Source of the DNA: Bacillota bacterium
Lineage (GTDB): Bacteria > Bacillota > Clostridia > Oscillospirales > Oscillospiraceae
Direction: 5' to 3'
Assembly: GCA_028719885.1 (NCBI GenBank)
Contig: JAQYLT010000076.1
Coordinates: 49,733 to 113,732, forward strand
DNA length: 64,000 bases
Shown piece by piece: positions 32,822 through 40,902 of this stretch. Position 1 is the stretch's first letter; each line of letters starts with the position of its first letter. The position numbers and the translations under genes are program-made. The notes under the pieces were generated by a model, which saw nothing but the letters and a program-made list of their open reading frames with translations, made no database searches and had not been told where the DNA came from.

Positions 32822-33838
32822 TCAGCAGGAGAACCGGTAAACCGTCTCGGTGTGGTATTTTTCACCGGCCTTGGTGATGGGCTGCTCCCATTCGGGGTGG
32901 TGGATGGAGTCGGGGTAGTACTGGGTTTCCAGGGCAATGCCGCTGCGCTTGCCATACTCCACGCCGCCCTTGCCTTTTTCGTTGAGGAAATTGCCGGCGT
33001 AGAACTGAATGCCGGGAAGATCGGTATAAACCGCCATAATCCGGCCGGAGACGGGGTCGGACATCACGGCGCAGGGGTTGCAGAACACCTCGAAATTGTG
33101 GTCATAGCCGCCCTGGAGGTTCAGAGGCTCGTAATCCTCACCAATGTCTCTGCCGATGGCCTTGGGGGTGCGGAAATCCATGGGGGTACCCTCCACGCTC
33201 CGCATCTCGCCAGTGGGCACGCTCTCCGCGTCGGCCACGGCAAACACTCTGGCCGGCAGCATGAGCAGCTGGTCCATGGCGGCGGCAGTGTTGTTCTGAC
33301 CGGCAAGGTTAAAGTAGCTGTGGTTGGTCAGGTTGAACACGGTATCCCGATCGGATACGGCATCATAGGAAATATGAAGCCCGCCTTTTTCGTCCAGGCT
33401 GTAGGTCACATCAATGGCGGCATTGCCGGGATAGCCCTGGTCCCCGTTTGGACTGTCCAGATGGAGGGTGATGGAGGTATCCTCATAATGGGTTACCGTC
33501 CAAATCCGGGTGTGGTAGTAGTCCGGGCCGGAATGGAGATTGTTGCCGTTCTCATTGGGGGTGAGGGAATAGGTTCTTTCACCGATGGAGAAAGCGCTTC
33601 CTTTGATCCGGTTGGCACTGCGCCCAACAATGGCACCCAGGAAGCAGGTGCCGTTCAAATAGCCCTCGGCATCGTCGTAGCCCAGGGCCACATCGGCAAC
33701 ATTGCCATCCGCATCGGGAACAAGCACGTTGACCAGCGTGGCGCCAAAGTCAGACACCGTGGCCGTAATGCCGCCCCGGGAGATGGAGTACAGGAAAGTT
33801 TCTTCACCGGTGGGAAGTTTGCCAAAAGAATGCTTCAT
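32822..33838 (-). CDS. galM: Aldose 1-epimerase (galactose mutarotase)
   Basis: Interconverts alpha and beta anomers of galactose or other aldoses in the cytoplasm. The 338-residue beta-sandwich enzyme has the substrate-contact stretch GRSANRIKGSAF (about 79-90), NLHSGPDYYH with the first catalytic His, NLTNHSYFNLAG with the second, GGYDHNFEV, and the C-terminal LETQYYPDSIHHPEW containing the catalytic Glu region. No other sugar gene is adjacent, so its physiological sugar is not indicated. Own promoter upstream. Confidence 0.94.
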   Translation of the reverse strand: MKHSFGKLPTGEETFLYSISRGGITATVSDFGATLVNVLVPDADGNVADVALGYDDAEGYLNGTCFLGAIVGRSANRIKGSAFSIGERTYSLTPNENGNNLHSGPDYYHTRIWTVTHYEDTSITLHLDSPNGDQGYPGNAAIDVTYSLDEKGGLHISYDAVSDRDTVFNLTNHSYFNLAGQNNTAAAMDQLLMLPARVFAVADAESVPTGEMRSVEGTPMDFRTPKAIGRDIGEDYEPLNLQGGYDHNFEVFCNPCAVMSDPVSGRIMAVYTDLPGIQFYAGNFLNEKGKGGVEYGKRSGIALETQYYPDSIHHPEWEQPITKAGEKYHTETVYRFSC

Positions 33839-33900
33839 AAAATGCTCCTTCCATTTTTCTCAAAATAAAGCGGGGAATTATGTAAAGATTGCTTTCCCCA

Positions 33901-33929
33901 ATTGTACTACATTCTCCGACATTTTTCAA
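33901..33929 (-). promoter_or_regulatory. Sigma-A promoter for galM
   Basis: On the minus strand TTGAAA (33929-33924), 17-base spacer, TACAAT (33906-33901), 63 bases before the ATG. Confidence 0.75.
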
Positions 33930-34031
33930 TTGTTTCTTTTCAATCAAATGGTTAAACCGAAACATTCTCCTTTTTGTGCCGCTTTCATAACGGGGCTGTT
34001 TTTCCGCATTATTTTTTGTGCTTTCTGTAAA

Positions 34032-34079
34032 ACACAATATTTTGTGCTTTTATCTTGACAAAACCACAATATGTAGTAT
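34032..34079 (+). promoter_or_regulatory. Pair of NrdR boxes upstream of nrdD
   Basis: ACACAATATTTTGTGC (34032-34047) and CCACAATATGTAGTAT (34064-34079) match the NrdR operator pattern (ACACAATATATTGTGT-like) and are 32 bases apart, about three helical turns, the spacing NrdR needs. The second box overlaps the promoter, so NrdR bound with dATP should block transcription. Confidence 0.82.
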
Positions 34080-34082
34080 AAT
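34055..34082 (+). promoter_or_regulatory. Consensus sigma-A promoter for nrdD
   Basis: TTGACA (34055-34060), 16-base spacer, TATAAT (34077-34082); 12 of 12 consensus bases and interleaved with the NrdR boxes. Confidence 0.9.
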
Positions 34083-34131
34083 GTGTCATGCACGGGTCAC
34101 TAGCCCACCATGTGCCAAAGGAGGACCACAC

Positions 34132-36354
34132 ATGAAAATTATCAAAAGAAACGGTACTGAGGTCGTTTTTGATCTCAACAAGATCGTCATGGCCGTTACC
34201 AAAGCCAACGAAGCGGCCGACGAGAAGGTGCGTATGACTCCGCTTCAGATCCAGCGCATTTCCCAGCATGTGGAAGTGGCCTGCGAAGAGATGGGCCGCA
34301 GCCCCTCGGTGGAAGAGATTCAGGATCTGGTTGAAAAGTCCATCATGGCCCACGGCGCTTTCGAGGTCGCCAAGGAATACATTACATATCGCTATACCCG
34401 CAGCCTGCTTCGTCAGTCCAACACCACCGACGACCGGATTCTCAGCCTGATCGAATGCAACAACGAAGAGGTCAAGCAGGAGAATGCCAACAAGAACCCC
34501 ACCATCAACGCCGTACAGCGAGACTATATGGCCGGTGAAGTATCCAAGGATATTACCAACCGTATCTTGCTGCCGCCGGAAATTGTGGCCGCTCACGAAA
34601 GTGGTATCATCCATTTTCACGATTCCGACTACTATGCCCAGCATATGCACAACTGCGACCTGGTGAACCTGGACGATATGCTCCAGAACGGCACCGTCAT
34701 TTCCGGTACCCTCATCGAAAAGCCCCATTCTTTCTCCACCGCCTGCAACATTGCCACCCAGATCATCGCTCAGGTGGCCTCCAACCAGTATGGCGGTCAG
34801 TCCATTTCTCTGACCCACCTGGCGCCCTTTGTACAGATCAGCCGGGAAAAGATTCGGAAAAATGTGGAAAAGGAAATGGAGACCTTTGGCATTCAGGCAT
34901 CCGACGAGGCCATTTCCAAGGTGGTGGAGGACCGGCTGCGGGATGAAGTCCGCAGAGGCGTCCAGACCATTCAGTACCAGGTTGTCACCCTGATGACCAC
35001 CAACGGCCAGGCGCCGTTCATCACCGTTTTCATGTACCTCAACGAGGCCAGAAACGAGCAGGAAAAGAAAGACCTGGCCATGATCATCGAGGAAACCCTG
35101 CGCCAGCGCTATGAGGGCGTGAAAAACGAAAAGGGCGTGTGGATCACCCCCGCTTTCCCCAAGCTGATTTACGTCCTGGAGGAAGAGAACATCCGGGAGG
35201 GAACGCCCTATTGGTATCTGACCAAGCTGGCCGCCCAGTGCACCGCAAAGCGGCTGGTGCCCGACTACATCAGTGAAAAGAAAATGAAGGAGTACAAGCT
35301 CTCCAAGGGGGAAACCCCGGGCAACGGCGACGTATACACCTGCATGGGCTGCCGCAGCTTCCTGACCCCCGACCGCTCCGGCAACGGCTGGGACAATGTG
35401 GCCCGGGCCAAGAACTATGAGCCGGGCAAGCCCAAGTACTATGGCCGGTTCAATCAGGGCGTGGTCACCATCAACCTGGTGGATGTGGCCCTGTCCTCTG
35501 GCCGGGACATGACGAAATTCTGGGAAATCTTTGAAGAGCGGCTGGAGCTGTGCCACCGGGCGCTGCAGTGCCGGCACGAACGGCTGAAAGGCACCCTGTC
35601 CGATGCTGCGCCGATCCTGTGGCAGTATGGCGCCCTGGCCCGTCTGGACAAGGGCGAGCCCATCGACAAGCTGCTCTACGGCGGCTACTCCACCATCTCC
35701 CTGGGCTATGCGGGTCTGTATGAGTGCGTCAAGTACATGACCGGCAAGTCCCATACCGACGAGGAGGCCAAGCCTTTCGCCCTGTCCGTCATGCAGAAGA
35801 TGAACGATAAGTGCCTGGAATGGAAGACCGCCGAGAACATTGACTACTCCCTCTACGGCACGCCTCTGGAATCCACCACCTATAAGTTCGCCAAGTGCCT
35901 GCAAAAGCGGTTTGGAATCATTCCCGGCATCACCGATAAGAGCTATATCACCAACTCCTATCATGTCCATGTGACGGAGCCCATCGATGCCTTTACCAAG
36001 CTCCGCTTTGAAGCGGAATTCCAGCAGCTGTCTCCCGGCGGCGCCATCAGCTACGTGGAGGTTCCCAACATGCAGCAGAACATCGATGCCGTTCTGGAAG
36101 TGATGCAGTTCATTTACGACAACATCATGTATGCCGAGCTGAACACCAAATCGGACTACTGCCAGATCTGCGGCTTCGATGGGGAGATTGAGATCCAAGA
36201 GGATGACAACAAGCTGGTTTGGGTTTGCCCCCAGTGCGGCAACCGGGACCAGAGCAAGATGAATGTAGCCCGGCGGACCTGCGGCTACATCGGCACCCAG
36301 TATTGGAACCAGGGCCGTACCCAGGAAATCAAGGACCGGGTTCTGCACCTGTAA
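34132..36354 (+). CDS. nrdD: Anaerobic ribonucleoside-triphosphate reductase (class III)
   Basis: Oxygen-sensitive glycyl radical enzyme making dNTPs from NTPs. The 740-residue protein has an N-terminal ATP-cone (about 1-95), the central catalytic barrel, a C-terminal zinc site (CQICGF ... CPQCGN) and the glycyl radical motif RRTCGYIGTQYW near the end. Start ATG 34132 after AAAGGAGG. The activase gene nrdG, usually next, is not adjacent and not elsewhere in this window. NrdR-type operators upstream indicate control by nucleotide levels. Supports a strictly anaerobic or facultative lifestyle. Confidence 0.96.
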   Translation: MKIIKRNGTEVVFDLNKIVMAVTKANEAADEKVRMTPLQIQRISQHVEVACEEMGRSPSVEEIQDLVEKSIMAHGAFEVAKEYITYRYTRSLLRQSNTTDDRILSLIECNNEEVKQENANKNPTINAVQRDYMAGEVSKDITNRILLPPEIVAAHESGIIHFHDSDYYAQHMHNCDLVNLDDMLQNGTVISGTLIEKPHSFSTACNIATQIIAQVASNQYGGQSISLTHLAPFVQISREKIRKNVEKEMETFGIQASDEAISKVVEDRLRDEVRRGVQTIQYQVVTLMTTNGQAPFITVFMYLNEARNEQEKKDLAMIIEETLRQRYEGVKNEKGVWITPAFPKLIYVLEEENIREGTPYWYLTKLAAQCTAKRLVPDYISEKKMKEYKLSKGETPGNGDVYTCMGCRSFLTPDRSGNGWDNVARAKNYEPGKPKYYGRFNQGVVTINLVDVALSSGRDMTKFWEIFEERLELCHRALQCRHERLKGTLSDAAPILWQYGALARLDKGEPIDKLLYGGYSTISLGYAGLYECVKYMTGKSHTDEEAKPFALSVMQKMNDKCLEWKTAENIDYSLYGTPLESTTYKFAKCLQKRFGIIPGITDKSYITNSYHVHVTEPIDAFTKLRFEAEFQQLSPGGAISYVEVPNMQQNIDAVLEVMQFIYDNIMYAELNTKSDYCQICGFDGEIEIQEDDNKLVWVCPQCGNRDQSKMNVARRTCGYIGTQYWNQGRTQEIKDRVLHL

Positions 36355-36363
36355 TATAAAGTA

Positions 36364-36407
36364 TTTCCAGCCGGAATCACTTCAAACGTGAACCGGCTGG
36401 AAATTTT
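36364..36407 (+). terminator. Terminator after nrdD
   Basis: Stem TTTCCAGCCGG (36364-36374) / CCGGCTGGAAA (36393-36403), 18-base loop, then TTTT. Confidence 0.78.
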
Positions 36408-36475
36408 AGGCAACACCGCATAATGGGGCAAGGAGATTCGGCGAAGCCCGCAGCTCCCATTGTGCGGTGTTGCCT
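36408..36475. repeat. Long perfect-type hairpin with GGCAACACCGCA arms
   Basis: AGGCAACACCGCATAATGGG (36408-36427) can pair over about 20 positions with 36456-36475, with a GGAGATTCGGCGAAGCC loop region that can form its own small stem. It sits exactly between the nrdD terminator and the stop codon of the minus-strand yitT-like gene. It could be a terminator for that gene or a mobile hairpin repeat of the REP/MITE kind; the very long stem favours a repeat. No second copy is in this window. Confidence 0.6.
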
Positions 36476-37066
36476 TTATTTCTTTTTCTGGAAAAGGCCG
36501 ATGATCTGTCCGGAGAGAAGAACCGTCAGCAGGGAATAGGCAATTTTGTTCGCCGGGATGTAACTCAGGGAAAGACCCAGCACCAGCAGATCGCTGATGA
36601 GATACACCCACTGGATAGGAACCCGGGTCAGGCGGGAAAGGCTCATGGCCAGTGCATCGTCTCCGCTGGGGGCGCCGCCGATTCTCACGCAGATGCCGCA
36701 GCCCACTCCCACAAAGATGCTGCCTGCAATGGACGCCGCCAGGGGCATAGAGGCGATTTCCGGATAGATGGGCGGAAACAGCTCGCAGATGGAATAGACA
36801 GCGGAATAGCCCAGAGCCGAAATGCCGGAATAAAACAGAAAGACCTTTCCAAAGGTGCGCCATCCTAAAAGATAGCAGAGACTGTTTAAAACCAGACTGG
36901 ACAGGGCGGGGGAGATGTGCAGCCAATGGTGAATCAGCAGGACTGCGCCCAAAACGCCGCCCTCTGTAATCCCGGAGATGGAATGCACATTATACATTCC
37001 AAAGGCGAGAAATCCCGCACCGAAAAGAGAAATGATGCAATTGCGTACAGTGATTTTTTGTGACAT
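36476..37066 (-). CDS. YitT/YczE-like integral membrane protein
   Basis: A 196-residue membrane protein with about five or six helices. The segments NVHSISGITEGGVLGAVLLIHH and GGAPSGDDALAMSLSR match the YitT membrane family (DUF161 core with G-rich turns). No transport substrate or function is established. It follows the tmcAL stop by two bases on the minus strand, so the two are cotranscribed, although no functional link is known. Confidence 0.75.
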   Translation of the reverse strand: MSQKITVRNCIISLFGAGFLAFGMYNVHSISGITEGGVLGAVLLIHHWLHISPALSSLVLNSLCYLLGWRTFGKVFLFYSGISALGYSAVYSICELFPPIYPEIASMPLAASIAGSIFVGVGCGICVRIGGAPSGDDALAMSLSRLTRVPIQWVYLISDLLVLGLSLSYIPANKIAYSLLTVLLSGQIIGLFQKKK

Positions 37067-37068
37067 GA

Positions 37069-38196
37069 TTACTCCTGTATATAAATGATACGCCTCCTTT
37101 CTTCCACATCCGGCGGCTCTGTGCCGTTCAGGCAGAATAGACCATAGAGGCTGCCAATTCGCTGCTCCGTTTCCTCCACCGCTTCTCCGGCGTTTACAAA
37201 GCAGTCCCAGCCGCGCAGCACGTTCCGGCCTCGGTCATTAAAGGCAAGCACCCGGATTTTATCCGGCAAAACACCCAAATCATTCTGCCCCAGTCCCAGG
37301 AACGCGCAAAGAATCATCCGGTCAATCCGGGTCCTGGTATAGCGCTTGGATTTGGTGGCGTCGATGATGGAGGAAAGATCGGGGCAGAGGCGGACTGCCT
37401 TCATCAGCTTGCGCCACAGGCCCTCCGAGCCGTAGGGCAGCTGCTCAAACTCCGCCTCGCTCATGGAGCGCAGCCTGGCAAGAATGGCCCGCTGTCCTGC
37501 CTCCAGCGTATGCAGCGGCGCATTCTTCAAAAGGGGAACTGTGGAACTGGGCACGGCGGCCTCCCAGTTACCCCCGGACAGCAGCGCCTCCCGCACCGCC
37601 GTGGCAGAGGGAGCTTGACAGCACAATTCCCGTTCGTGGTAATCCCCCTGCCGGGAAATCGGGAAAATGGTCATGGGGGACTGCTGGGAAAGAATGGCCT
37701 TGGTGTACTCAACGCCCAAAATATCATTGGGATTGGACAGTGTGGCATCAGCACCCATTCGTCGAAGCGCCGCCTGCCGGGCAGCAGGGAAGGAACAGCC
37801 CACGGCAATTTCCTCTTTCAGCAGGATGGAAAAATCAGGCGACAGCAGTTTAGAGGCTGTTTGAAAAAGGTCCTGCTCCGCCATGGTTTCGGTTCCAAAG
37901 CAAAGGATATCACAAAATTCAGACAGAAGCTTTACGCCGCCCGCAGCAAAGCCCTCCGCGGAGGAGAGGGAGACGGAAACCGGCAACTCCAACACCAAAT
38001 CCGCCCCAGACAAAACAGCCGCCCGGGCCCGAATCGATTTGTCCACAATGGCCGGTGCCCCCCGCTGCACAAAATTGCCGCTCATCAGGCACACAACCGT
38101 GGAATTTTCCCCATATTTTTCCCGAATCAGCTGGATTTGCCGCCGGTGACCGTTGTGAAAGGGATTGTATTCGCAGATAATTCCAACCGTCTTCAA
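37069..38196 (-). CDS. tmcAL: tRNA(Met) cytidine acetate ligase TmcAL (YlbM)
   Basis: Forms N4-acetylcytidine at the wobble position of elongator tRNA(Met), activating acetate with ATP. The nucleotidyltransferase signature VGIICEYNPFHNGHRRQI (about 4-21) with the HxGH-type site and the later GSEGLWRKLMKA and KRYTRTRIDRMILCAFLG stretches identify the family. Start is a TTG at 38196 seven bases after AAAGGAGG; an ATG frame-open start at 38301 lies beyond this ideal RBS and was rejected. Length 375. It diverges from ackA, an interesting pairing because the substrate is acetate. Confidence 0.9.
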   Translation of the reverse strand: MKTVGIICEYNPFHNGHRRQIQLIREKYGENSTVVCLMSGNFVQRGAPAIVDKSIRARAAVLSGADLVLELPVSVSLSSAEGFAAGGVKLLSEFCDILCFGTETMAEQDLFQTASKLLSPDFSILLKEEIAVGCSFPAARQAALRRMGADATLSNPNDILGVEYTKAILSQQSPMTIFPISRQGDYHERELCCQAPSATAVREALLSGGNWEAAVPSSTVPLLKNAPLHTLEAGQRAILARLRSMSEAEFEQLPYGSEGLWRKLMKAVRLCPDLSSIIDATKSKRYTRTRIDRMILCAFLGLGQNDLGVLPDKIRVLAFNDRGRNVLRGWDCFVNAGEAVEETEQRIGSLYGLFCLNGTEPPDVEERRRIIYIQE

Positions 38197-38235
38197 GAAA
38201 AAACCTCCTTTGGCAAAATTTTTCAGAATTGGGGC

Positions 38236-38264
38236 TTGAGAAAAACGGAAAAATAGACTATAAT
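38236..38264 (+). promoter_or_regulatory. Sigma-A promoter for ackA
   Basis: TTGAGA (38236-38241), 17-base spacer, perfect TATAAT (38259-38264), 72 bases before the ATG. Confidence 0.85.
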
Positions 38265-38336
38265 ATTTCCAGCTATGGAAATCATACCATATTTTCTGCA
38301 AAAAAGAAATATCTAATTAATTAGGAGGCAATTCCA

Positions 38337-39530
38337 ATGAATGTTCTGGTTATCAACGCCGGCAGCTCTTCTCTGAAGTATCAGCTGATGAATCCGGAAA
38401 CCGGCGATGTGTCCGCCAAGGGCCTGTGTGAGCGTATCTACATCGACGGCCGCCTGACCCACAAGGTCGGCGACAAGAAGGTGGTTAAGGATATTCCCAT
38501 GCCCACCCACTCCGAGGCCATTCAGGCTGTGCTGGAGATCCTGGTTGACCCTGTGGACGGTGTGATCAAGTCCGTGGACGAAATCGATGCCGTTGGCCAC
38601 CGCGTGCTCCATGGCGGCATGAAGTTCTCCGACTCCTGCATCATTGACGACGCCTGCATCGAGGCCATTGAAGCCTGCATCCCCCTGGGCCCCCTGCATA
38701 ACCCTGCCAACCTGATGGGCATTCGTGCCTGCCAGGCGGTCATGCCCAACACCCCCCAGGTTGCCGTGTTCGACACCGCGTTCCACATGACCATGCCTCC
38801 TAAGGCCTACCGCTACGCCATTCCCACCGAGTACTACAAAAATGACGACATCCGCCGCTATGGCTTCCACGGCACCTCCCACAAGTATATCGCCCGCCGG
38901 GCTGCCGAGCTCATGGGCACCAAGAATTTCAAGATGGTCAACTGCCATCTGGGCAACGGTTCCTCTCTGTCCGCTGTGAAGGACGGCAAGTGCCAGGATA
39001 CCTCCATGGGCCTGTCTCCTCTGGCCGGCGTGCCCATGGGCACCCGCTCCGGTGACATTGACGCCTGCGTGGTGCAGTTCATCTGCAACAAGTACGGCAT
39101 GAGCGTGGACGACTGCCTGACCATGCTGAACAAGAAGTCCGGCGTGCTGGCTCTGTCCGGTGTTTCCTCCGACTTCCGCGACCTGTGCGCCGGTGCCGAG
39201 GCGGGCAACGAGGATTGCAAGCTGGCTCTGGACAAGTTCTACTATGAGGTTGCCAAGTATGTGGGCGCTTACACCGCTGCTCTGAACGGCATCGATATGC
39301 TCACCTTTACCGCCGGTGTGGGTGAGAACGACGCCGATGCCCGTGCCGGTATCTGCTCCTACCTGGGCTTCATGGGTGTGAAGATCGACCCCGAGAAGAA
39401 CAAGATCCGCGGCCAGGAGATGAAGATTTCCACCGAGGATTCCGCCGTTCAGGTTTGGGTCATCCCCACCAACGAAGAGCTGATGATCGCCCAGGATACC
39501 GCCGAGCTGGTCAACGCCGCTAAGAAGTAA
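38337..39530 (+). CDS. ackA: Acetate kinase
   Basis: Makes ATP and acetate from acetyl phosphate, the main energy-yielding end step of many fermenters. The 397-residue protein has the start NVLVINAGSSSLKYQL, the GHRVLHGG motif, YGFHGTSHKYIARRAA, HLGNGSSLSAVKDGK and FTAGVGENDA, all with expected residues. RBS TAGGAGG. The GC-rich, highly biased codon use suggests strong expression. Phosphotransacetylase (pta) is not adjacent. Ends at a terminator. Confidence 0.98.
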   Translation: MNVLVINAGSSSLKYQLMNPETGDVSAKGLCERIYIDGRLTHKVGDKKVVKDIPMPTHSEAIQAVLEILVDPVDGVIKSVDEIDAVGHRVLHGGMKFSDSCIIDDACIEAIEACIPLGPLHNPANLMGIRACQAVMPNTPQVAVFDTAFHMTMPPKAYRYAIPTEYYKNDDIRRYGFHGTSHKYIARRAAELMGTKNFKMVNCHLGNGSSLSAVKDGKCQDTSMGLSPLAGVPMGTRSGDIDACVVQFICNKYGMSVDDCLTMLNKKSGVLALSGVSSDFRDLCAGAEAGNEDCKLALDKFYYEVAKYVGAYTAALNGIDMLTFTAGVGENDADARAGICSYLGFMGVKIDPEKNKIRGQEMKISTEDSAVQVWVIPTNEELMIAQDTAELVNAAKK

Positions 39531-39539
39531 TTCTTCATC

Positions 39540-39577
39540 AGAAGCCGCCGCCTATTTCGCGGCGGCTTCTTTCTGTC
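39540..39577 (+). terminator. Terminator after ackA
   Basis: Stem AGAAGCCGCCGC (39540-39551) / GCGGCGGCTTCT (39559-39570) followed by TTCTGTCTTT. Confidence 0.8.
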
Positions 39578-39671
39578 TTTGAAAAGATTTGCCTTGGCAG
39601 ATTCTTCTGGGTTTTTGACGAGAAAAGGGAGGTCACCCCAAAACAGGTGGCCTCCCATTTTTTGAAGAAAA

Positions 39672-40001
39672 TCAGCCTTCAAAATCCTCTTCGTCGGCGA
39701 CAGGAATGGCGTCATCAGAAAGGACAGCCTCGGCGGTTTCCTCAGCGGCAGCTTCTTCGGCGGCAGTCTCTTCCGCGACAGTATTCTGGGCTTCCGCGGG
39801 AGCTTCTGCGGTTTCCTCGGTGACAAAGTCTTCGGCAGGGGCGGTGGGAGCGGGAGTATTCATGACAGGCTTGGAGCAGCAGCAATTCATAATGCCTTTT
39901 GCCCATTCCACAATTTTGTCGCCATAGGTGGCAACGATGTAAACGGCACCAACAGCGGCGGCAAGGGCGGAAACAATTTTCACAATGGTATTGAACTTCA
40001 T
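39672..40001 (-). CDS. Small membrane-anchored protein with Ala/Glu-rich tail
   Basis: A 109-residue protein: an N-terminal hydrophobic helix (about 6-26, VKIVSALAAAVGAVYIVATYG), a short basic-to-Cys segment with three adjacent Cys (NCCCSK, about 39-44), and a low-complexity acidic tail of Ala, Glu, Thr and Pro to the end. Similar helix-plus-acidic-tail proteins are common in Oscillospirales, but I know no function. RBS GAGGAGGTT and a good promoter support expression. Confidence 0.65.
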   Translation of the reverse strand: MKFNTIVKIVSALAAAVGAVYIVATYGDKIVEWAKGIMNCCCSKPVMNTPAPTAPAEDFVTEETAEAPAEAQNTVAEETAAEEAAAEETAEAVLSDDAIPVADEEDFEG

Positions 40002-40037
40002 AAAGGGAACCTCCTCATCGGATTATTAATCGAGTAT

Positions 40038-40066
40038 AGTATACCCATTTTTCTCAGAAAAAGCAA
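40038..40066 (-). promoter_or_regulatory. Sigma-A promoter for the small membrane protein
   Basis: On the minus strand TTGCTT (40066-40061), 17-base spacer, TATACT (40043-40038), 36 bases before the ATG. Confidence 0.7.
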
Positions 40067-40101
40067 CAGAGAAATTGCAAATAATGTATGTACAGTGGAA
40101 A

Positions 40102-40893
40102 TTAAACATAATTGTACATCCCGCGTACACTAACCTCTCCGGAATTCACCGTTTCTACCGAGCCATCATCGAACCGGACAATCAGCGCTCCCGCTTCATC
40201 CACATCCAGTGCCGTGCCATGACGGACCCGGTCTTTTTGAATCACGCTGATTTTTCGCCCCAGAGTGACGCAGTCCCGCCGATAAGACGCGATGATTTCG
40301 CTCTTTCCGGTTAAGAGCCGCCGATTGGTGTCATACAGTGCGTCAATCAGCTTTGCTGCCACCAGGGCGCGGTTGATCTGCCTGCCTGTGGCCATTTTCA
40401 GGGAGCCCGCAATATCCCGAATTTCAGGAGGAAAATCCATCTGATTGCAGTTGATCCCGGTGCCGATGATGGCATAGGCTGTGCTGCCATCCGGCTGAAT
40501 GCTCAGTTCTGTTAAGGTGCCGGAGAGCTTTCTGTTTTCATACACAATGTCGTTGGTCCATTTAATTCCCGGGCGAAACCCTGCTGCTTCCTGGATGGCG
40601 GTACAGGTGGCTGTGGCAGAGGCGCAGGTCAAATGCATCAGCTCGCTAGGCTTGCAATTCGGACGGAGCAAGACGCTTAAATAAATTCCCACCTGGGAGG
40701 GGGACAGGAACGTCCTGCCCAGTCTGCCCCGGCCGCCGGTTTGGCAGTCGGCAACCAACACGGTGCCCTCCGGCGCCCCCTGATTCGCCAGCTGCTTCAA
40801 AACGTCGTTTGTGGAAGTGATGGTTTCAAAAAACTGAATGCGATCCCGCCAGGGGTTCTCCGAAGAGAGATTTTCAATGATTTCCTTGAGCAT
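40102..40893 (-). CDS. birA: Biotin--[acetyl-CoA carboxylase] ligase, monofunctional
   Basis: Attaches biotin to carboxylase carrier proteins through biotinyl-AMP. The 263-residue protein has the catalytic GGRGRLGRTFLSP loop (about 53-65), KWTNDIV (about 109-115) and the C-terminal SH3-like domain (about 215-260). There is no N-terminal helix-turn-helix, so it should not act as a biotin repressor. It lies nine bases after the E2-like membrane protein gene, in the same operon. Confidence 0.92.
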   Translation of the reverse strand: MLKEIIENLSSENPWRDRIQFFETITSTNDVLKQLANQGAPEGTVLVADCQTGGRGRLGRTFLSPSQVGIYLSVLLRPNCKPSELMHLTCASATATCTAIQEAAGFRPGIKWTNDIVYENRKLSGTLTELSIQPDGSTAYAIIGTGINCNQMDFPPEIRDIAGSLKMATGRQINRALVAAKLIDALYDTNRRLLTGKSEIIASYRRDCVTLGRKISVIQKDRVRHGTALDVDEAGALIVRFDDGSVETVNSGEVSVRGMYNYV

Positions 40894-40902
40894 GGCATTT
40901 CC

